DNA of 64,000 nucleotides, from NCBI GenBank assembly GCA_900317905.1, contig ONIN01000001.1, positions 124,001 through 188,000 on the forward strand, read 5' to 3'. The stretch is from an uncultured Eubacteriales bacterium (GTDB lineage Bacteria > Bacillota > Clostridia > Oscillospirales > Oscillospiraceae). Positions within the stretch are counted from its first letter, which is position 1. Every line of letters starts with the position of its first letter. Positions 6,667 to 15,193 of the stretch are shown here, piece after piece. Under the pieces are notes generated by a model. That model worked only from the letters and a program-made list of their open reading frames with translations. It did no database searches and was not told the origin of the DNA. The position numbers were made by a program, and so were the translations under genes.

Positions 6667-9600
6667 TTATTTCACGCTGAGATCGAAGTTCTTCAGCATG
6701 GAGGCGACCTCTGCGCGGGTAGCGAAGCCCAGCGGGTTCAGACGGCCGAGGTTGTCGCCGTTCATGACGCCGAGGCTGGTGGCCCAATGCATGGCGCCCT
6801 TGGCCCAGTCAGAGATCAGGCTGCTGTCCTGGAAGCTGGCAGTCTTGGCGCTGCCGGCATTCGCGCTCAGGCCCTTCCACTGGGCGAAGCGCTGGAGGAT
6901 CGCAGCCATCTGCTCTCTGGTAGCGGGATCGTTGGGACCGAAGGCTCCTTCCGGATAGCCGTTGACCAGACCGGCCTGCTCCGCCCACATGACGGGCGCG
7001 TAGTACCAGGCGCTGCTGGAGACGTCGGAGAAGCTGCCGGCGGGCGTGAACTCCGGCTTGCCGGCGATGTTGTAGAGGATCTGCGCGATCTGCGCACGGG
7101 TCACCAGGCTCTGGGGCTCGAAGGAGCTGGAATCCACGCCCTTCATGTAGCCCTTCTCGGTGACGTACTGGATCACGGAGTAGAACCAGGAGTTTTTCAG
7201 CACGTCCCGGAATCGCTCGATCAGGGAGGAAACAGCGGGCAGCTTCTCGTTGTCGGAGGTCTGCGCGTTGCTGAAGTAGGCGTCAGCCGCCCGGATGGCC
7301 TCGGGCACCTGGATCAGACCCCAGCCGTAGTAGGTGTCATAGCCCTTGTCGCCCAGATCCTTGCTGGACATCTTCAGAATCTCCAGAAAATCGGTCTTGT
7401 TCATGTCCGGATACTTTTCCTTCAGCAGGGCAGCCAGACCGGACACAAAGGGCGCTGCATAGGAGGAGCCGGCGCCGAGCTTGGCGATGTAGGGCACCTT
7501 GCAGCTGAGGCTGACGACGCCGAAGCCGGGGGCCACGACATCGATGGTCTCGTTGTGGTGGGAGAAGGAAGTGGTCTTCTGGGCGATGTTCACGAAGCCG
7601 ACGCCGATGGTCTCCTCGTAGCCGCCGGGATAGTGGATCGTCTCGGAGCCGTCGTTGCCGGTGGAGCAGACGATGATGACGCCCTTGGACTCGGCGTACT
7701 TAATAGCATTGTGCAGCGTCTCGGTGCCTCTGACGGAACCGATGCTGATGTTGATGACGTCGCAGTGGAATTCATCCACGGCCGCATAGATAGCCCGGGA
7801 ATTGATTCCGGTGTCAGATTTACCGTCGTTAGAAGTTTTCAGCGGAACGATGGTGACATTGGGAGCGACGCCCGCGATGCCCACGCCGTTGCCCTTGGTG
7901 GCGCCGATGATGCCGGCGATGAAGGTGCCGTGACCGTTGGTGTCATCGGTGTTTTCGGAGGCGTTCACCAGGTTCTTGCCGGGGAGCAGACGGCTGCTGT
8001 CGATGTCGCCGGTGTTCAGAGAGACGCCGGAGTCGATGATGCCCACACGGACGCCGCTGCCGGTGAGACCGGACTTCCAGCCCTCACGCATGCCGACCAT
8101 CTTCATATCCCACTGCAGGGGGGAGAAGGGGTCGAAGGAGAGCTTCTCGGCGTTCTGGGGCACCTGGCCCAGATTCACGTCGACGAGCTGCTGATCCAGC
8201 GGCAGACTGTCGTCAACGTTGAATTCCACTTCTGCGGGCTGCTCGGGCTGGGCAGCGTCGGTCTTAGTGAAGTGGGCGTCTGCGGCCTTGATGGCAGCGG
8301 GAGCGTCCAGCAGACCGTAGCCATAGGAGGTATCATAGCCATTGTCGCCCAGGTCCTTGGCGGAGTTCTTCAGGATCTCCATGAAGTCGGCCTGGTTCAT
8401 CTCCGGGTGGGCCTGCTTCAGCAGAGCCGCAACGCCGACAACGAAGGGAGCGGAGAAGCTGGTGCCGCTGCTGCGGTAGACGGTGAAGGGCAGGGTGCCG
8501 AGGCTGAGAACCTTCTCGCCGGGGGCGACCACGAATACGCTGTCGTTCTGGTTGGAGAACTCGCTGACCTTCATGTTCTTATCCACGGAGCCGACGGCAA
8601 TGACGTTGTTGTAGGCGCCGGGATAGTTGTAGGTGGCGTCGCCGTCGTTGCCGACGGTGCTGATGACGATGGCACCCTTGGAGATCGCGTAATCGATCGC
8701 CTGCTTCATTCTGGGCAGATCGGAGGTCATTCCGGAACTCAGATTGATAACATCACAGTGATACTGGTCCACCGCGGCGTAGATTCCGCTGATCACGGCG
8801 TCAGGCGTGGAGAACAGAGTGCCGAAGCACTTGATGGGAGCGAAAGTGACCTCCGGGGCCACACCGGCAATGCCGATGCCGTTGCCCTTGGTAGCGCCGA
8901 TGATGCCGGCGATGAAGGTGCCGTGCCCCTCAGTATCCATGACGGGAGAACCGAAGTTCAGCTTCACGGGGGAGAGGTTCACACCCTCGAGGATGCGGCT
9001 GCGGTCGATGTCCATGGTCAGGTTGGACAGGCCGGAGTCCACGATGCCGACGGTCACACCCTTACCGGTGAGACCGGAGTTCCATGCCTGCTCCATACCG
9101 ATCATCTTCATATCCCACTGGAGGGAGGAGAAGGCGTCGAAGGAGAGCTTCTGAGCATTGGTGCTGACTTCCTTCTCGGAAACCGCCTCATACTGATGGT
9201 CGATGGGCTTGCCGGCGTCCGTGTTCTGGGCCTCGGCGCTGAAATATTCGTCAGCCGCCTTGATGGCCTCGGGAGCCTGGAGCAGACCCCAGCCGGAGGC
9301 GGTGTCATAACCGGAGTCGCCCAGATCCTTGCTGGAAGCCTGGAGGATCTTCTGGAAGTCCGCGGCGGTCATCTCGGGGTGCGCCTGCTTCAGCAGAGCC
9401 GCAACGCCGGTGACAAAGGGGGCGGAGAAGCTGGTGCCGCTGCTGCGGTAGACCAGAAGCGGAGCGGGGCCAAGACTCAGGACCTTTTCGCCGGGCGCGA
9501 CAACGAAAACGCTGTCATTCTTGTTGGAGAAGCTGCAGACGTTGCTGTTCTTATCCACAGCGCCCACGCCGATGACCTCGGAGTAAGCCGCGGGATACTC

Positions 9601-10257
9601 CAGCTGTGCAGTACCGTCGTTGCCGATGGCAGCCACGATGATGACGCCCTTGCTGGTGGCGTACTGAACCGCCTCGCGCAGGGCAGCGTTGTCATAAGGC
9701 GTGCCCATGCTCATGTTGATGACGTTGGCGCCGTATTCATCAACGGCGACACGAATCGCCTCAGCCTCACGGCTCAGGGTCTTGATGGAGACAAACTGCA
9801 CGTCCGGCGCCACACCGGCGATGCCGATGCCGTTGCCTCTGGCAGCACCGATGATGCCGGCGATGAAGGTGCCGTGACCTTCCATGTCAACGACCGTGGA
9901 GCCGAAGAGACCGGAAGCGTCGCTGAGATTCTTGCCCTTCGTGATTCTGCCGGAGGGAATGTCAGCGGTGAGATTGGAGATACCGGAGTCGATGACGGCC
10001 ACGCGCACGCCCTTGCCGGTGAGACCGGAATCCCAGGCCTGCTGCATGCCGATCATCTTCATGTCCCACTGGAGGGACGAGAACGCGTCAAAGGACAGTT
10101 TTTCAGCGTTCATGGGAACTTCTGATTCCTTGACCTCCTCAAACTGAAAATCGATGGGGAGATCGTTTGCACTGGCCGCCGCGGCAGGGACGCCGAACAG
10201 CGGGATGGTCAGACACAGGATCATCACCAGAGCGAGAATCTTGCGGAATTTCTTCAT
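6667..10257 (-). CDS. Secreted triple-subtilase protein with S-layer homology repeats
   Basis: 1196 residues. A Sec signal peptide (1-29, ending AAAAS) is followed by three consecutive S8 peptidase domains, each opened by a conserved leader ending LQWDMKM(I/V)GM. Domain 1: Asp90 (VIDSG), His128 (GHGTF), Asn213 (IGNDG), Ser276 (SGTSFSAP). Domain 2: Asp407, His445, Asn537, Ser600. Domain 3: Asp742, His776, Asn868, Ser932 in GSSYAAP, where the usual Thr before the Ser is Ser. All three triads and oxyanion Asn residues look intact. Residues about 1016-1196 carry three SLH repeats, marked FRDV, FSDV and FQDS, each with a TRAQ/TREQ/TRAE motif, which tether proteins to cell wall polymers. No I9-type propeptide is visible. 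Start: ATG preceded by AAGGAGGAAAA. It is monocistronic with its own promoter. Role: probably cell-surface proteolysis; substrate unknown. Confidence 0.93.
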   Translation of the reverse strand: MKKFRKILALVMILCLTIPLFGVPAAAASANDLPIDFQFEEVKESEVPMNAEKLSFDAFSSLQWDMKMIGMQQAWDSGLTGKGVRVAVIDSGISNLTADIPSGRITKGKNLSDASGLFGSTVVDMEGHGTFIAGIIGAARGNGIGIAGVAPDVQFVSIKTLSREAEAIRVAVDEYGANVINMSMGTPYDNAALREAVQYATSKGVIIVAAIGNDGTAQLEYPAAYSEVIGVGAVDKNSNVCSFSNKNDSVFVVAPGEKVLSLGPAPLLVYRSSGTSFSAPFVTGVAALLKQAHPEMTAADFQKILQASSKDLGDSGYDTASGWGLLQAPEAIKAADEYFSAEAQNTDAGKPIDHQYEAVSEKEVSTNAQKLSFDAFSSLQWDMKMIGMEQAWNSGLTGKGVTVGIVDSGLSNLTMDIDRSRILEGVNLSPVKLNFGSPVMDTEGHGTFIAGIIGATKGNGIGIAGVAPEVTFAPIKCFGTLFSTPDAVISGIYAAVDQYHCDVINLSSGMTSDLPRMKQAIDYAISKGAIVISTVGNDGDATYNYPGAYNNVIAVGSVDKNMKVSEFSNQNDSVFVVAPGEKVLSLGTLPFTVYRSSGTSFSAPFVVGVAALLKQAHPEMNQADFMEILKNSAKDLGDNGYDTSYGYGLLDAPAAIKAADAHFTKTDAAQPEQPAEVEFNVDDSLPLDQQLVDVNLGQVPQNAEKLSFDPFSPLQWDMKMVGMREGWKSGLTGSGVRVGIIDSGVSLNTGDIDSSRLLPGKNLVNASENTDDTNGHGTFIAGIIGATKGNGVGIAGVAPNVTIVPLKTSNDGKSDTGINSRAIYAAVDEFHCDVINISIGSVRGTETLHNAIKYAESKGVIIVCSTGNDGSETIHYPGGYEETIGVGFVNIAQKTTSFSHHNETIDVVAPGFGVVSLSCKVPYIAKLGAGSSYAAPFVSGLAALLKEKYPDMNKTDFLEILKMSSKDLGDKGYDTYYGWGLIQVPEAIRAADAYFSNAQTSDNEKLPAVSSLIERFRDVLKNSWFYSVIQYVTEKGYMKGVDSSSFEPQSLVTRAQIAQILYNIAGKPEFTPAGSFSDVSSSAWYYAPVMWAEQAGLVNGYPEGAFGPNDPATREQMAAILQRFAQWKGLSANAGSAKTASFQDSSLISDWAKGAMHWATSLGVMNGDNLGRLNPLGFATRAEVASMLKNFDLSVK

Positions 10258-10320
10258 TGGCTTTTCCTCCTTGCTTCTTTTCCAAAATGTTACAAAACAG
10301 CATATTTGTCATTGATATAT

Positions 10321-10349
10321 ATTTTATCGGAACAGAATAAAACTGTCAA
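10321..10349 (-). promoter_or_regulatory. Sigma-A promoter of the triple-subtilase gene
   Basis: Minus-strand TTGACA (10344-10349), 17 bases, TAAAAT (10321-10326); the leader is about 60 bases, AT-rich, and ends in AAGGAGG. Confidence 0.85.
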
Positions 10350-10403
10350 TGAAGCAGAAATAAAATCGTGAAAACGCCGAATTAAATATAAACAGAAATT
10401 AAG

Positions 10404-10432
10404 AAATCCCCAGTGCGAAGCACCGGGGATTT
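10404..10432 (-). terminator. Terminator of the alpha-hydroxy-acid dehydrogenase gene
   Basis: AAATCCCC-GTGC hairpin closed by a GAA loop; on the minus strand it is followed by a T-rich stretch. It lies just after the stop at 10451. Confidence 0.7.
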
Positions 10433-10450
10433 CGAGTATTCTGATTGAAA

Positions 10451-11461
10451 TTATACGCGCACCATTTCGGGGGAGATGTCGCTGAGCTTTCTGGCGCCGC
10501 ACATGTACATGGCTTCTACCAGCTCCATGCGCAGCTTCTCCACATAGACCGCCACGCCCTCGGCGCCGCCGCCGAACCAGGCAACGGGGAAGGGACGGCA
10601 GATCATAATTGCGTCGGCGCCCATAGCCAGGGCCTTGAGCATATCGGAGCCGGAGCGAAGGCCGCCGTCCACGATGATCTTCGCGGAGCCGCCCACCGCT
10701 TTGACGATCTCCGGCAGCACCTCCGCCGTAGCGGGAGCACCGGGCAGCACACGGCCGCCGTGGTTGGAGACGATGATGCCGTCAGCGCCGCATGCCACCG
10801 CCTGTTCGGCGTTCTTCGCGGTCATGATGCCCTTGACGATCAGGGGCTTCTGAGAGGCCGCCTTAAATTCTTTCATTTCCTCCGGGGTCTTGGAGCCGAA
10901 CTTCAATCCCTTTCCGGTCCAGACCGAGAGCCCGGCACTGTCGGCCACCACACCCACGGCCATTGCAGAAGACTTGTTGATCTTCTCAATGTGTTTCAAG
11001 ATCACATCATTGGGGAAGGGGTTCAGAATCGGGATCACCGGCGCGCGGTAGTGCTCCATGCTGATGAGGCCGCCGGGGAGGGTCTGCGGCACCACGCCGT
11101 CGCCGAAGCAGTCGATAAAGCCGCACTTCGCCGCGGCCTCGATGACGCCGTCGTTGTATTCCAGGGTCACGTCGGTCTTGCTGTACTGGGTCAGCGAGCC
11201 GATGGGGCCGCTCAGCAGCGGCAGGTTCAGCTTCGCGCCGAAGAGCTCACAGCCGGTGTCCACCGATCCGTCAGGAGCGAACACGTCCATGTTCAGACCG
11301 ATTTTCTGCCACGCGCTCCAGTTTACGTTGGCGCCGTTGCCGGGGGCCTTGGAGCCGGGGCCGGGCATCAGATTGCCGCAGCCGAGACCGTTGCAGACCG
11401 GACATGCCTTGCAGTTGATGATGGATTTCTTTGCATTTTCCCGAACTTCTTCAAAGGTCAT
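10451..11461 (-). CDS. FMN-dependent alpha-hydroxy-acid dehydrogenase (lactate/glycolate oxidase family)
   Basis: 336 residues with the TIM-barrel FMN fold: GPIGSLTQYS near the FMN phosphate, LIVKGIMTAKNAEQAV with the FMN Lys, and the GIIVSNHGGRVL block with the catalytic His, then IIVDGGLRSGSDMLKALA. The first 35 residues carry CKACPVCNGLGCG (C-X2-C-X2-C-X4-C), which classical lactate oxidases lack and which could hold an Fe-S cluster; this replaces an oxygen-using role by electron transfer in an anaerobe (inference). Start set at the ATG 11459-11461, 8 bases after GAGG, not the upstream GTG at 11470. It is divergent from an aconitase-family hydratase with back-to-back promoters, so the two may share a hydroxy-acid pathway. 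Confidence 0.85.
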   Translation of the reverse strand: MTFEEVRENAKKSIINCKACPVCNGLGCGNLMPGPGSKAPGNGANVNWSAWQKIGLNMDVFAPDGSVDTGCELFGAKLNLPLLSGPIGSLTQYSKTDVTLEYNDGVIEAAAKCGFIDCFGDGVVPQTLPGGLISMEHYRAPVIPILNPFPNDVILKHIEKINKSSAMAVGVVADSAGLSVWTGKGLKFGSKTPEEMKEFKAASQKPLIVKGIMTAKNAEQAVACGADGIIVSNHGGRVLPGAPATAEVLPEIVKAVGGSAKIIVDGGLRSGSDMLKALAMGADAIMICRPFPVAWFGGGAEGVAVYVEKLRMELVEAMYMCGARKLSDISPEMVRV

Positions 11462-11493
11462 GGGTTCCACCTCATTTATATCTTTATATGTTC

Positions 11494-11522
11494 AATATAC
11501 CACAGCTTCCTGATCCTGACAA
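11494..11522 (-). promoter_or_regulatory. Promoter of the alpha-hydroxy-acid dehydrogenase gene
   Basis: Minus-strand TTGTCA (11517-11522), 17 bases, TATATT (11494-11499). Its -35 lies six bases from that of the divergent hydratase promoter. Confidence 0.8.
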
Positions 11523-11528
11523 GCACCA

Positions 11529-11557
11529 TTGACGCTTTTTAAAAATGCGCGTATAAT
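11529..11557 (+). promoter_or_regulatory. Promoter of the aconitase-family hydratase gene
   Basis: TTGACG (11529-11534), 17 bases, TATAAT (11552-11557); start codon 37 bases further on. Confidence 0.85.
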
Positions 11558-11593
11558 AATGATTCATGAAAATGAAATTGGAGGGATTTTCCA

Positions 11594-13864
11594 ATGGTAA
11601 AGCTCTACGACGGCGGTGTCTATCTGCTCAATGGCGAGACGCTGCTCCCCGAGGCGGAGGCTTTGGGCTATGAGAAATCCGAGGCCCGGAAGGGAACGAT
11701 CGCATATAGCATTCTGAAAGCGCACAACACCTCCGGCAGCATGGAGCAGCTGCGGCTGAAGTTTGACGCCATGGCCTCCCACGATATCACCTTCGTGGGC
11801 ATCATCCAGACGGCGAAGGCCTCCGGCATGGAGCGCTTCCCGCTGCCTTATGTGCTGACCAACTGCCACAACACCCTCTGCGCCGTGGGCGGCACCATCA
11901 ACGAGGACGACCATATGTTCGGACTCTCTGCCGCGCGGAAATACTGCGGCATCTATGTCCCGCCCCACATCGCGGTCATCCACCAGTACATGCGGGAAAT
12001 GCACGCCGGCTGCGGAAAGATGATCCTGGGCTCCGATTCCCACACCCGCTACGGCGCCCTCGGCACCATGGCGGTGGGCGAGGGCGGCGGCGAGCTGGTC
12101 AAGCAACTGCTGGAGGACACCTACGACGTGGCCTATCCCGGCGTGGTGGCGGTGTACCTTACCGGCAAGCCGAAGCCATGGGTTGGACCCCAGGACATTG
12201 CCCTTGCCATCATCGGTGCGGTGTTCCAGAACGGCTATGTGAAGAACAAGGTCATGGAGTTCGTGGGGCCGGGCGTGGCTTCCATGTCCACCGATTACCG
12301 CAACGGCGTGGACGTCATGACCACCGAGACCACCTGCCTCAGCTCCGTCTGGCGCACCGATGGGGACACCAAGGCCTATCTGGAGCAGCACGGCCGCGGC
12401 GAGGACTACAAGGAGCTGAATCCCGCGGATGTGGCCTATTACGACGGCTGCGTCTATGTGGATCTGAGCACCGTCAAGCCCATGATCGCCCTGCCGTTCC
12501 ACCCCTCCAACGTCTATGAGATCGACGAGCTGAACGCGAATTTGGAGGACATCCTCGCCTCCGTGGAAGCCGAGGCGAAGAAGGTGGCCGGCGGCCGGGC
12601 GGAATACACGCTTCTGGATAAGATCGAAAACGGTCATCTCAGAGTCCAGCAGGGCGTCATCGCGGGCTGTGCCGGAGGCAACTACACCAATGTGGTGCAG
12701 GCTGCAAACGCCCTTCGCGGCAAGAGCTGCGGCTATGGGGAATTCAGCCTCTCGGTCTATCCCTCCAGCCAGCCGGTGAATCTGGAGCTGACGAAAAACG
12801 GCGCTATTGCCGACTTGATCGAGGCCGGCGCCATCGTGCGCAGCGCCTTCTGCGGCCCCTGCTTTGGTGCCGGCGACACCCCCTGCAACAACGGGCTCTC
12901 CGTGCGGCACACCACCAGAAACTTCCCCAACCGGGAGGGCTCCAAGCCCGGCAATGCCCAGATGTCCGCCGTAGCCCTCATGGATGCCAGAAGCATCGCG
13001 GCCACCGCAGCCAATGGCGGCGTCCTCACCAGCGCGGAGACCCTGGACTGCTGGGACAGCATTCCGGAGTATCACTTCGACAAGGGCGTCTACGACCGCC
13101 GGGTCTATCAGGGCTTCGGCAAGGGTACCGGCGAGGATCTGATCTACGGCCCCAACATCAAGGACTGGCCCGCCATGAGCGCCCTGACGGAGAACATTCT
13201 CCTGAAGGTATGCTCCAAGATCCTGGATCCCGTCACCACCACCGACGAGCTGATCCCCTCAGGTGAGACCAGCTCCTTCCGCTCCAACCCGCTGGGTCTG
13301 GCGGAGTTCACCCTCAGCCGCCGGGATCCGGAGTACGTGGGCCGCAGCAAGACCGTGGACAAGCTGGAAAAGGCCCGCGCCGCAGGGGAGGATGTCCTCG
13401 CCGTGGAGCCGGAACTGAAAGAAGTATACGATGTGATCCGCTCTATCCCAGGACAGGAAGAGATTGATCCCGCCGAGACGGAGATCGGCTCCATGCTCTA
13501 CGCGGTGAAGCCTGGTGACGGTTCTGCCAGAGAGCAGGCGGCCAGCTGCCAGCGTGTCATCGGCGGCCTCGCGAACATCACGAAGGAGTACGCCACCAAG
13601 CGCTACCGCTCCAACGTTATGAACTGGGGCATGGTACCCTTCCAGATGGAAGCGGACCCGGACTTCGAAGTGGGGGACTACATTTTCGTCCCCGGCATCC
13701 GCTCGGCGCTGGACGGCGATCTGAAACACATCACCGCCTATCGGATCCGGGAAGGAAAGGCCGAACCGATGGAGCTCTACATCGCGGACATGACGCCCGA
13801 TGAGCGGAAAATCGTCAAAGCCGGCTGCCTGATCAACTACAACCGAGACCGCAAAAACGCATAA
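11594..13864 (+). CDS. Aconitase-family hydratase (YbhJ-like)
   Basis: 756 residues of the aconitase/3-isopropylmalate dehydratase superfamily. Conserved parts are [32 protein letters not shown] with the first cluster Cys, and [15 protein letters not shown] with two more, which together can hold a [4Fe-4S] cluster; [13 protein letters not shown] and the C-terminal swivel domain with [15 protein letters not shown] follow. The closest remembered group is the large hydratase type represented by E. coli YbhJ, whose substrate is not established. It starts at ATG after GGAGGG. Back-to-back promoters with an alpha-hydroxy-acid dehydrogenase suggest both work on hydroxy acids. A true TCA-cycle aconitase is less likely because the sequence order differs from AcnA. 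Confidence 0.85.
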   Translation: MVKLYDGGVYLLNGETLLPEAEALGYEKSEARKGTIAYSILKAHNTSGSMEQLRLKFDAMASHDITFVGIIQTAKASGMERFPLPYVLTNCHNTLCAVGGTINEDDHMFGLSAARKYCGIYVPPHIAVIHQYMREMHAGCGKMILGSDSHTRYGALGTMAVGEGGGELVKQLLEDTYDVAYPGVVAVYLTGKPKPWVGPQDIALAIIGAVFQNGYVKNKVMEFVGPGVASMSTDYRNGVDVMTTETTCLSSVWRTDGDTKAYLEQHGRGEDYKELNPADVAYYDGCVYVDLSTVKPMIALPFHPSNVYEIDELNANLEDILASVEAEAKKVAGGRAEYTLLDKIENGHLRVQQGVIAGCAGGNYTNVVQAANALRGKSCGYGEFSLSVYPSSQPVNLELTKNGAIADLIEAGAIVRSAFCGPCFGAGDTPCNNGLSVRHTTRNFPNREGSKPGNAQMSAVALMDARSIAATAANGGVLTSAETLDCWDSIPEYHFDKGVYDRRVYQGFGKGTGEDLIYGPNIKDWPAMSALTENILLKVCSKILDPVTTTDELIPSGETSSFRSNPLGLAEFTLSRRDPEYVGRSKTVDKLEKARAAGEDVLAVEPELKEVYDVIRSIPGQEEIDPAETEIGSMLYAVKPGDGSAREQAASCQRVIGGLANITKEYATKRYRSNVMNWGMVPFQMEADPDFEVGDYIFVPGIRSALDGDLKHITAYRIREGKAEPMELYIADMTPDERKIVKAGCLINYNRDRKNA

Positions 13865-13896
13865 AAAACCCGGTGTGCCGCGGCGCACCGGGTTTT
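13865..13896 (+). terminator. Terminator between hydratase and cupin genes
   Basis: Stem AAAACCCGGTG with CACCGGGTTTT enclosing a GC-rich loop, starting at the hydratase stop. The A and T ends allow use from both sides. Confidence 0.85.
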
Positions 13897-13906
13897 CTGT
13901 ATTGGG

Positions 13907-14260
13907 TCAGGAATAGAGGACGACCGCGAGCAGTTCGAGATTCTCGTCAGTATCGTTGATGACCTGATGCTCCTCACCGTCTTCGCAGAAGAGCACGTCA
14001 CCGGGAACGATGTCCACCAGCTCACCGTTCAGCAGATATTTTCCTTTGCCGGAGAGAATGTAGAATACCTCGCCGTCTCCGTTGTGGCGGTGGCGTCCGA
14101 TCTCGCATCCGGGTTTCAGCCGCATGATGGAGCACACGCGCCCTTTCTGGTACATCTCATCGGGGCCGTTGAGGATGTCGTATTTCTCCAGCTCGCCTGC
14201 GCCGCCCTGGAAGTGCTCCAGAATGATGGGCGTCTCGGGAAGTCTGCGCTTGAATGCCAT
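13907..14260 (-). CDS. Small cupin-domain protein
   Basis: 117 residues forming a single cupin barrel. Motif 1 is GCEIGRHRHNGDGEVFYILSG and motif 2 is PGDVLFCEDGEEHQVIN; the three His and one Glu metal ligands are present. It lacks any other domain, so it may be an isomerase-like enzyme or a sugar or metabolite binder. It is monocistronic and convergent with the hydratase. No promoter consensus was found upstream within 60 bases. Function unassigned. Confidence 0.85.
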   Translation of the reverse strand: MAFKRRLPETPIILEHFQGGAGELEKYDILNGPDEMYQKGRVCSIMRLKPGCEIGRHRHNGDGEVFYILSGKGKYLLNGELVDIVPGDVLFCEDGEEHQVINDTDENLELLAVVLYS

Positions 14261-14572
14261 TTAAATCGCTCCTTTTCACAGTTTTTGGTCTCTGGATCCA
14301 CGATAGCACAGGGACCGGGAAAATACAAGATTAAATATTTTTGTAAAAACTGTTTGAAACGGTGATAAAATGTAAAAATTTCATGTAATTATTCCATAAT
14401 TTGAAAGCCTATTATTTAGGCTTCCTGCCGAAAATAATCGAAATACTTCACATAAAATGATTAAATAATTATTAAATCATTGACATTTTTACGCCTCCAT
14501 GATATGATGCGATTGCTTGGGAAGCTCCCGGCATTTCTATAAGAAGGAAACTGCTCCGAAGGGAGAACGTTT
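14261..14572. other. 312-base intergenic region with hairpin and lipoprotein promoter
   Basis: AT-rich and free of convincing ORFs. It holds the upstream region of the cupin gene, a 7-bp hairpin at 14405-14423 (AAGCCTA and TAGGCTT) with no T tract, and the promoter at 14480-14508. Confidence 0.7.
14480..14508 (+). promoter_or_regulatory. Consensus sigma-A promoter of the lipoprotein gene
   Basis: TTGACA (14480-14485), 17 bases, TATGAT (14503-14508), followed by a leader of about 58 bases. Confidence 0.85.
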
Positions 14573-15058
14573 ATGAAATTGAATTATAAGTTTATCATTA
14601 CCACATTGTTTCTGCTCTGCACGCTGCTGATCGCCGGCTGCGGAAGCAACGCCGCCCCTGTGGAGAGCACACCGCCGGAGACCACCGCCGCTCCGTTTTC
14701 CGATTCCAACGTCACCTCCGGCATCCAGTCCGGCACGGACGTGGAGGCGCTGATCGGCACCTGGACGCTGGACAAGACGGTGAGCACCTCCGATCCCGAC
14801 GCAGCCCCTGTGGAGACCGAAGAAACCCGCGTTTACGTCTTCGCGGACAACGGCACCGGTTCCGTCACGGCCGCCGACACCGCTGTGAGCTTCGAATATG
14901 CCATGCAGGGGAACGTGCTGACCTTCGTCACCGATGCCGGGGCAGTGGAGATGTACCAGACCGCCTTCGATGAGGACGGCGCTCTGCTCCTGACCCGGAT
15001 CAACAACGACGGCACTCAGCAGGAACTGGTGGAATACTTCGTCCACCCCGAGGAATAA
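14573..15058 (+). CDS. Secreted lipoprotein of unknown function
   Basis: 161 residues. The signal peptide ends in the lipobox LIAGC with Cys at about 22, so the protein is lipid-anchored outside the cell. A Ser/Thr/Pro linker leads to a small domain beginning LIGTWTLDKTV and running through YVFADNGTGSV to FEYAMQGNVLTFVTD; the phrase GTW...G.GSV...F.Y...GN.L resembles lipocalin-like repeats of Clostridia lipoproteins (inference). Ribosome binding site GAAGGGAG. It has its own promoter and terminator. Confidence 0.8.
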   Translation: MKLNYKFIITTLFLLCTLLIAGCGSNAAPVESTPPETTAAPFSDSNVTSGIQSGTDVEALIGTWTLDKTVSTSDPDAAPVETEETRVYVFADNGTGSVTAADTAVSFEYAMQGNVLTFVTDAGAVEMYQTAFDEDGALLLTRINNDGTQQELVEYFVHPEE

Positions 15059-15073
15059 TTCACAAATGATTTT

Positions 15074-15105
15074 CAGGCAGCTCAGGTTTGAGCTGCCTGT
15101 TTTTT
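15074..15105 (+). terminator. Intrinsic terminator of the lipoprotein gene
   Basis: Perfect 11-bp stem CAGGCAGCTCA with complement, 4-base loop, then a run of six T. Confidence 0.93.
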
Positions 15106-15127
15106 GTTGAAACTTTTCTGAGAACGC

Positions 15128-15156
15128 TTGAATTGCGGAGCAATGCGTTGTATAAT
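15128..15156 (+). promoter_or_regulatory. Promoter of the sirtuin-tagA unit
   Basis: TTGAAT (15128-15133), 17 bases, TATAAT (15151-15156). Confidence 0.8.
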
Positions 15157-15193
15157 GTATTAATTCAATCAACACTGAAAGGAGCGGTGCAGC

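Noticed and set aside
6655-10125. 1156-codon open frame on the plus strand opposite the triple subtilase
   Set aside because: It has no ribosome binding site or recognisable domain, and its Gly/Asp/Val/His-rich product is the mirror of GC-rich codon use in the minus-strand gene, which has signal peptide, catalytic motifs and SLH repeats.
11564-13075. 503-codon minus-strand frame within the hydratase gene
   Set aside because: Antisense shadow; the plus frame carries the aconitase-family cluster motifs.
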